DNA from: Strigamia acuminata
Taxonomy: Eukaryota; Arthropoda; Chilopoda; Geophilomorpha; Linotaeniidae
Assembly (NCBI GenBank): GCA_949358305.1
Contig: OX442323.1
Location: forward strand, 5,148,001 to 5,208,000
Reading direction: 5' to 3'
Length of the DNA: 60,000 nt
Shown piece by piece: positions 55,201 through 60,000 of the stretch. The notes under the pieces were generated by a model. That model had not been told where the DNA came from and did not search any database. It saw nothing but the letters and a program-made list of their open reading frames with translations. How positions within the stretch are numbered: position 1 is the stretch's first letter; each line of letters opens with the position of its first letter. Made by a program: the position numbers and the translations under genes.

Positions 55201-55901
55201 ATTAAAGTAATGTGCTAACTCGTAGCCCATTCCCTTTTAGGTTTTTCCATCGTCCTGCCCTTCATGACATTACGTCTTAAATTGCACGACCTCGTCATCG
55301 GAATTGTTAGCGCTTCAACAAGAGTAACTTCGGAACTAATCATTGCAATTAGCACTAAAGGATGGATGCTCTTTGCAGGTAGGTTCAACCAAAAAAATAT
55401 CTCATTAAAACACAACGAGCAATATTTTTCCCACATTTTTTCCACAAAAAAGTGATTTATCTTCTTTATTTTCCAATTAAAGCCACATCTCTCACTCTTC
55501 TTAACGGAATGAGTGTACCAATCGTTCGCACGGTAATGTCCAAAATCGTTTCGGCAGAAGAACAAGGTGAGACTCGGCAGCAAAGCCCAACAAGATGGTC
55601 ATTATTTCAAAATATATTTCAGGCAAAATAAGTGCAATTTTGAGTGCAGCCGAAGCTGTAACGCCCGCCATTGGCTCAATTATGTTCACTCAAGTCTACA
55701 ATATTTCTCGACTCACTTTTCCCGGAGCCATGTACGTCATGAGTGCCATTCTAGGCCTTATACCAGCCATATGTTTTGGGTAAATAACTTAGTTGTCTTA
55801 GATAAAATTGTATTATCCTGCTCACAAAAAGACAATAACCTTGCAGATGGATCTACGCACAAAGAAGAAATATAACAACAAGATCCAACAGTTTAATTTA
55901 A
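52280..55901 (+). CDS. SLC46-family MFS transporter, gene C (8 exons, 474 aa)
   Basis: Exons: 52280-52567, 52820-53113, 53848-54154, 55077-55178, 55241-55378, 55483-55566, 55623-55779 and 55847-55901, totalling 1,425 coding bases. Lengths of exons 2-8 equal those of gene B. Exon 2 starts SLLDTIPPIVLS after a TGTAG acceptor; a nearer AG at 52828-52829 would lose four residues conserved in paralogues. The MFS motif DKNGRK is at residues 116-121, NLTQNKT in the outer loop has two sequons, and FVKETINPSIGP precedes the central loop. Exon 4 encodes YGRWKFEWDEVTYSKY. The exon 3 acceptor (AAATACCGGTAG) has a poor pyrimidine tract, so that junction is the least certain. Intron 3 holds two repeat elements. 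The copy is close to B at its 3' end and to D at its 5' end. Confidence 0.92.
54273..54545. mobile_element. Inverted-repeat element in intron 3 of gene C, first
   Basis: The left end TCACTTCGGCACCATA is mirrored by TGGGTGCCAAAGTGAT at the right. Inside, GGCGCCAATCACTTC and GATTGGCGCTGAAGTGATCC form further inverted copies. The 92-codon frame across it is not a gene. Confidence 0.5.
54650..55015. mobile_element. Inverted-repeat element in intron 3 of gene C built of CATTTTAGCGA units
   Basis: The left part has several CATTTTAGCGA copies and the right part several TCGCTAAAATG copies, so the element folds back on itself. The middle includes a run of C residues (54838-54848) and CCTAACC motifs. 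It resembles foldback-type elements with sub-terminal repeats. Confidence 0.55.
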
Positions 55902-56161
55902 TTTAATTTAAATCTCTCAATGTTTGGAGTACCTATAATCGAATTCTACTTTCTCTACACGCATTATAAAAAAAATAAAAGGTGTAAAGCCTCGTCCCAA
56001 GATGCAAATATAAAATGTTAATTATTTACTCCGTATTTTTTTACAACCAAATTCAAAATGGTCGGATCAAATTTTCAAGTGTCATCAACACTTTCAGGTG
56101 AAGCATCCACCTCCCAAAATGTGAGTAAATGCTAAATTAAAATAAGGGAGTTTCTCAAAAT

Positions 56162-56850
56162 CAGGGCTTTTGGAAAAACCGGTATTTCGGTATTCAATAT
56201 TTAAAAAACCGGTAAACCGGTATTTTTCGGTAATTAGGTAAAATAATATAGCTAATGTAAAATACTTTTATTTTAATCGTAATGTTTTAATTGTAATTTT
56301 TGTTTATTTTTTTTTAAATATTATTTTCAATGTGTTGTAGAAGTTTGATGAATGTGGGATTGTTTTGTTATCAGGTGTTGGTTTTATTAGTTGAAATTAA
56401 AAATTCTTTTTTTTTTAAATTGATAAATTGAGTTTATAAGATTTTTTAAGTTAAGAAATTCTGTAAATTCTCATTTGGAAGTTAAAAAATCAATAAATTT
56501 TCATTTTTAAGTTAAAAAAACGAAAATTTTCATTTTTAAGTTAAAAAAATCGATAATTTTCATTTTTAAGTTAAAAAATTGATAATTTTTTGTTTTAATG
56601 TGAAAAAAATTAATTAATTCCGAATTTATACGCATAAAATTCAATAAATTTACATTTTTAAGCTAAAAAGTCAATAACTTTGCGTTTTAATGTTAAAAAA
56701 AATCTCATTCAACATGCGTTATAAATGTCACTATTGCAGTGACACCTAACGGAAAAAACCGGTAAAAATACCGAATTAAAGATGGTGTTCGGTATTCGGT
56801 ATTTTCTTGACAAATACCGGTTTTTGATACCGGTATTTACCAGTCCACAA
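56162..56850. mobile_element. Inverted-repeat element with ACCGGTATT motifs at both ends
   Basis: Several ACCGGTATTT and CGGTATT copies lie at 56175-56230, and the reverse-complement motifs lie at 56755-56845. The interior is AT-rich with TTTTCATTTTTAAGTTAAAA repeats spaced about 40 bp apart (56465-56660). The exact borders are uncertain. Confidence 0.45.
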
Positions 56851-57348
56851 TTCGTTGGTTAAATGAAAGAAATTGAATTTTTATGCACCTTGTACTCACG
56901 TGATCACGATACGCAATAACGATACAACAAATGGGCCTAAAAACAAGCACATTCGCGGATAACCACGTTTTTGTGTACTATTTTTGCTTTTTCTATAAAC
57001 GGCATAAACCGGAACTTTGAACACACCTAATAAAAAGGTTGAAACAGTTGATAAAAAATGCATTTACTACACATCTTAAGCCGTGTTCTCGTGGTTTTCT
57101 TAATCTGTAAGCGATTCTTCCTTCAAAACACTCATTAAACGACCTAATACAAAACGCTCAAAGCTGTGGTAAGCCAAACTCAACCACTGGCGTTATATTT
57201 AATTCTTTTGGTGTTGTGGCCGTTTATGTGCATTTATTTTGATTCTACTTAACTTACAAACCTAACGCCAATAAGTTAGTATCCGACTATTTTCACTTTT
57301 GTGCACAAACAAAAAATCAGAGCAGTCGTCAACATATTTTACAATATA

Positions 57349-58091
57349 CAGGGTGTTTCGTTTAAGATGCCCAGTCAATTTCCAGAATAAGTATATGCTT
57401 TTTTAAAAAACCAAGCAGACTATCCTACAGCAAAGTAGGGATGACGAATCCAATGGTGTAATCAAATTTTATGCCAGACATGCAACAATGCACTTTTCAT
57501 TTGCTAAGTCATTAACTGGTTGAGATGAAGCAAAATTTCCAATTACAAAGTTGTAGAGCATCATCAAATTAGTACTATCCAACTTATCGTAGTCACCTTA
57601 AGTTTACTCCTTTCTTAAAAAAAAAATCACCAAATTAAAAATATTTATTCTTAGAAAATAAAATAATTAAGACATTAAAAAAATACAGTGGCTTTTCTTG
57701 TTTGCTTGCATGATAATGCAAATTTTAATACATTTGTTGAAGAAATTCAGTACTTTTGCAGTAGAAATTTAATTTTAGCCACAATGGCTGGCTTTATTTC
57801 AGCTGATTTGTTTTTATTGTAAAATGAAAAAATGTAACTTAAGATGACTAAGATTAGTTGGATAGTACTAATTTGATGGTGATCTACAACTTTGTAATTG
57901 GAAATTTTGCTCTATCTCAACCAGTTAACGAGTTAGCAAATGAAAAGTGCATTGTTGCATGTCTGGCATAAAATTTGATTACACCATGGAATTCGTCATC
58001 CCTACTTTGCTATAGGATAGTCTGCTTGGTTTTTTAAAAAAACATATACTTATTCTGGAAATTGACCGGGCATCTTAAACGAAACACCCTG
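57349..58091. mobile_element. Tc1/mariner-like non-autonomous element with CAGGGTGTTTCG ends (743 bp)
   Basis: The left arm starts CAGGGTGTTTCGTTTAAGAT and the right arm is its reverse complement with few changes. The arms extend over about 250 bp each, including GGATGACGAATCCAATGGTG, ATTTCCAATTACAAAGTTGT and TTAGTACTATCCAACT. TA dinucleotides flank both ends (57347-57348 and 58092-58093), consistent with TA target duplication. There is no transposase frame. It sits inside the duplicated upstream region of gene D and is missing before gene C. Confidence 0.85.
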
Positions 58092-58774
58092 TATATAGGT
58101 TTATTGCATCTATTTTGAAAAAGTTTAAAAAATATATATCACGCTTTTCCACCTTCTTACACCTATGATTTATATCCGTGTGCAATTAGTTAAAGTTTCG
58201 AATCACTTTTCTCACCATTTCAACCGCAACCGACCATTCAATAGTGATAACTAAACAATAATAATTAATCAACACACTAGTAATTAAAGGGTTCCATTTA
58301 TTTGTACACTGTTTTCCTTATTTTTACACTAAAAAAAACTAAATTTTACACAACCCACTTTCTTTTTTCTACCTAACCTAACCTAAACCAGTCCTTGATG
58401 TGTATGAATTTGTTAATGTACTAATAAGGAAAAATATTGTAAAAATAATATAATTTCGTAATTAAAAAACAATTTACTAAAAATTAAAACGCCAACCCTT
58501 TGTTCCAACTAACATATGACTTGAGGAAAATCTATTTTTCATACTTTTATGACTGTATTGTCAACCTAATATTATCCTTATCCTAATGTGTTAACGAAAA
58601 CGTTTTTTCTACATATTGAAAGAGTTGCCAGCAAATTTCAAAGAGTGGATGAGTGCTTGCATTTACAGAACACCTCACGAGCAACAATTTAGGATTCAAT
58701 TGCGTAAGAAACCAATCGATTCACTTTTATCAAAAATAATCAATAACTTCCATTATTCAGGTATTTAATCAAAC

Positions 58775-60000
58775 ATGGCGAACCAAAGTGAAGAGGAAAC
58801 TGATAAAACAGATAAGCAGATTGAAGTAAAAAGCATAAAACGAAGAATTGTCACCTTTCTTAAACTCATAACTGTCGAGCCAGTAGTCTTTCTATTCTGC
58901 TTAGGAATGACCGTTAATATAATTGCTATGCAGTCACTGACTATTCGTAAATACTGCCTGTCTCAAATGGGGTTTTCAGATGAAATTTGCAGTAACCTCA
59001 CACAAAATAAAACACTAGAAGCGCCAGCGCAAGCAATGGCCACCAATTTTGTCTTTTACAAGGTATGTACTTTAGTTCGCACATTCTTTCTGGATTACTG
59101 CATCTGCATGAATCACTAGGAAAAGGAAGCTAGTAGACATCGCTACTGCTTAGAATTGAAAGAGCACTTCAAATTTTGATTAAAATTGCTGTACTTCTTC
59201 GATTGTAAAATGCACCCCGTCTGAATATTTCAGACGATGCTTCGCAGTCTGAACAAAGTTAACTCGCAATCAATACTAAAATAAGGATTGGTTTTAGCAG
59301 TGATTTTGGCAAGTTGTTTCAAATTCAGATTCTGGAGTCATACTGAGGATTCTCCTCATGCTAACAGGATGTAGCGCTTCCTGTAGCCTAGATTTCATAC
59401 GGTTCCCACCAAATATATAGGGGCTACATCCTGTGTTTTTCCTATAATTAATTTAACTCTTTGATTACTGAATTATTTATTAACAAAATTATATATTTAA
59501 GAATGTTCCTTTATATGTAGTCATTTGGGATTACTACAATGTTTATATTGGAAAGAAGTGCATCTTAGAATCGAAAAAATACGACAAATGAAGCATTCAA
59601 TTCTTCTGGTCAAATTAATTGAGGGTGCTTCTCTTCCTATGTTCCATAAATGATCCATAGCAGGGGTGTCCGACATCCTGGCTTCCCCAGGCCACATTGA
59701 AAGAAGGACCAGACATAAAATACACTAATATTAACGATAGTTGATGAGCGAAAAAAAGGTGCATGCATAATTTTCTTGATGTATACCACTAGAAATGTCC
59801 TCGCATAATAATCGTAATTTTAATGTTGTTTGCTGTCCCAAAAAAACACTTGTTGGGTGTGCTTACACAGCCATCCTGGGCCGCATGCAGCCGGCAGGCC
59901 ACGGGTTGGACACCCCAAATCTATTGCATGAATGCAAGACATTACTAATCTTGAGTTAATACAATATTCAAAAGGCTTTTCAATGTAGACTCTGCTAGAA
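58775..60000 (+). CDS. SLC46-family MFS transporter, gene D, 5' part only
   Basis: Exon 1 is 58775-59062 (96 codons), starting MANQSEEETDK and ending ATNFVFYK before a GTATGT donor. It is close to gene C exon 1 throughout, with the same length and the same NLTQNKT sequons. Exon 2 starts at 59989 after AATGTAG with codons for TLLE and is then cut by the window end. The rest of the gene must lie to the right. Nothing in the visible part is broken, so it is probably a functional recent duplicate of gene C. Confidence 0.85.
59357..59430. repeat. Short inverted repeat AGGATGTAGC / GCTACATCCT in intron 1 of gene D
   Basis: Left ACAGGATGTAGCGC and right GGGGCTACATCCTGT form imperfect arms about 50 bp apart. 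It may be a small MITE or a hairpin. No function is evident. Confidence 0.4.
59668..59913. mobile_element. hAT-like MITE (CAGGGGTGTCC ends) in intron 1 of gene D
   Basis: Left end CAGGGGTGTCCGACATCC; right end GGGTTGGACACCCCAA. GGCCACATTGAAAG near the left and GGGCCGCATGCAGCC near the right resemble the interior of many animal hAT elements. Flanking ATCCATAG and ATCTATTG could be a decayed 8-bp target duplication. Confidence 0.6.

Larger units (their letters stand above)
55902..58774. other. Intergenic region between genes C and D
   Basis: It begins with the gene C 3' flank and its AATAAA poly(A) signal (about 55972). It then holds an ACCGGTATT-rich inverted-repeat element, the duplicated upstream block shared with gene C, and a 743-bp TA-flanked element inserted inside that block. 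No separate gene is supported. Confidence 0.6.

Overview
The window looks like arthropod nuclear DNA. It is AT-rich, with A/T homopolymer runs, many small inverted-repeat transposons, GT-AG introns, a caskin orthologue and tandem SLC46-type transporter genes. I cannot fix the species from sequence alone.

Layout. (1) About 1-22,160, minus strand: eight exons of a caskin (ckn) gene, spread over introns of up to 11 kb. They encode six ankyrin-repeat units followed by an SH3 domain. The gene runs off the left edge, and its first exon(s) were not found. The introns hold several families of non-autonomous inverted-repeat elements and a 21-bp tandem repeat. (2) About 24,236-60,000, plus strand: a tandem array of SLC46-type (proton-coupled folate transporter-like) MFS genes. 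Genes A (24,236-27,944), B (33,273-37,647) and C (52,280-55,901) are intact with the same eight-exon structure. Gene D starts at 58,775 and is cut by the window end. A broken copy lies near 29.5 kb. C and D share upstream sequence, and B and C share their last intron and 3' flank, so the array is still duplicating. (3) 38,130-51,303: a complete 13,174-bp Ty3/gypsy LTR retrotransposon, inserted on the minus strand between genes B and C. It has visibly identical 1,180-bp LTRs, an AATT target duplication, a tRNA-Pro-type primer-binding site and a polypurine tract.

How the parts work. Caskin is a cytoplasmic scaffold known from axon guidance and synapses. SLC46 proteins are 12-helix membrane transporters; the array probably supplies paralogues differing in substrate or tissue. 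The retrotransposon expresses gag (867 aa) and pol (1,475 aa), apparently joined by a -1 frameshift at a canonical A AAA AAC heptamer. It is unusual in two ways. About 3.4 kb between pol and the 3' LTR carries extra unrecognised ORFs: an 89-aa ORF3, and a large ORF4 interrupted by one in-frame TGA. Each LTR also contains a 188-codon open frame with no ATG, whose stop codon overlaps a polyadenylation signal. These extra ORFs are the best candidate for something undescribed.

Most remaining DNA is intron or intergenic sequence with MITE-like elements. I recognised no CRISPR array, rRNA gene or tRNA gene. Exon boundaries were worked out by hand from splice consensus, phase and comparison among paralogues; no alignments or database searches were run.
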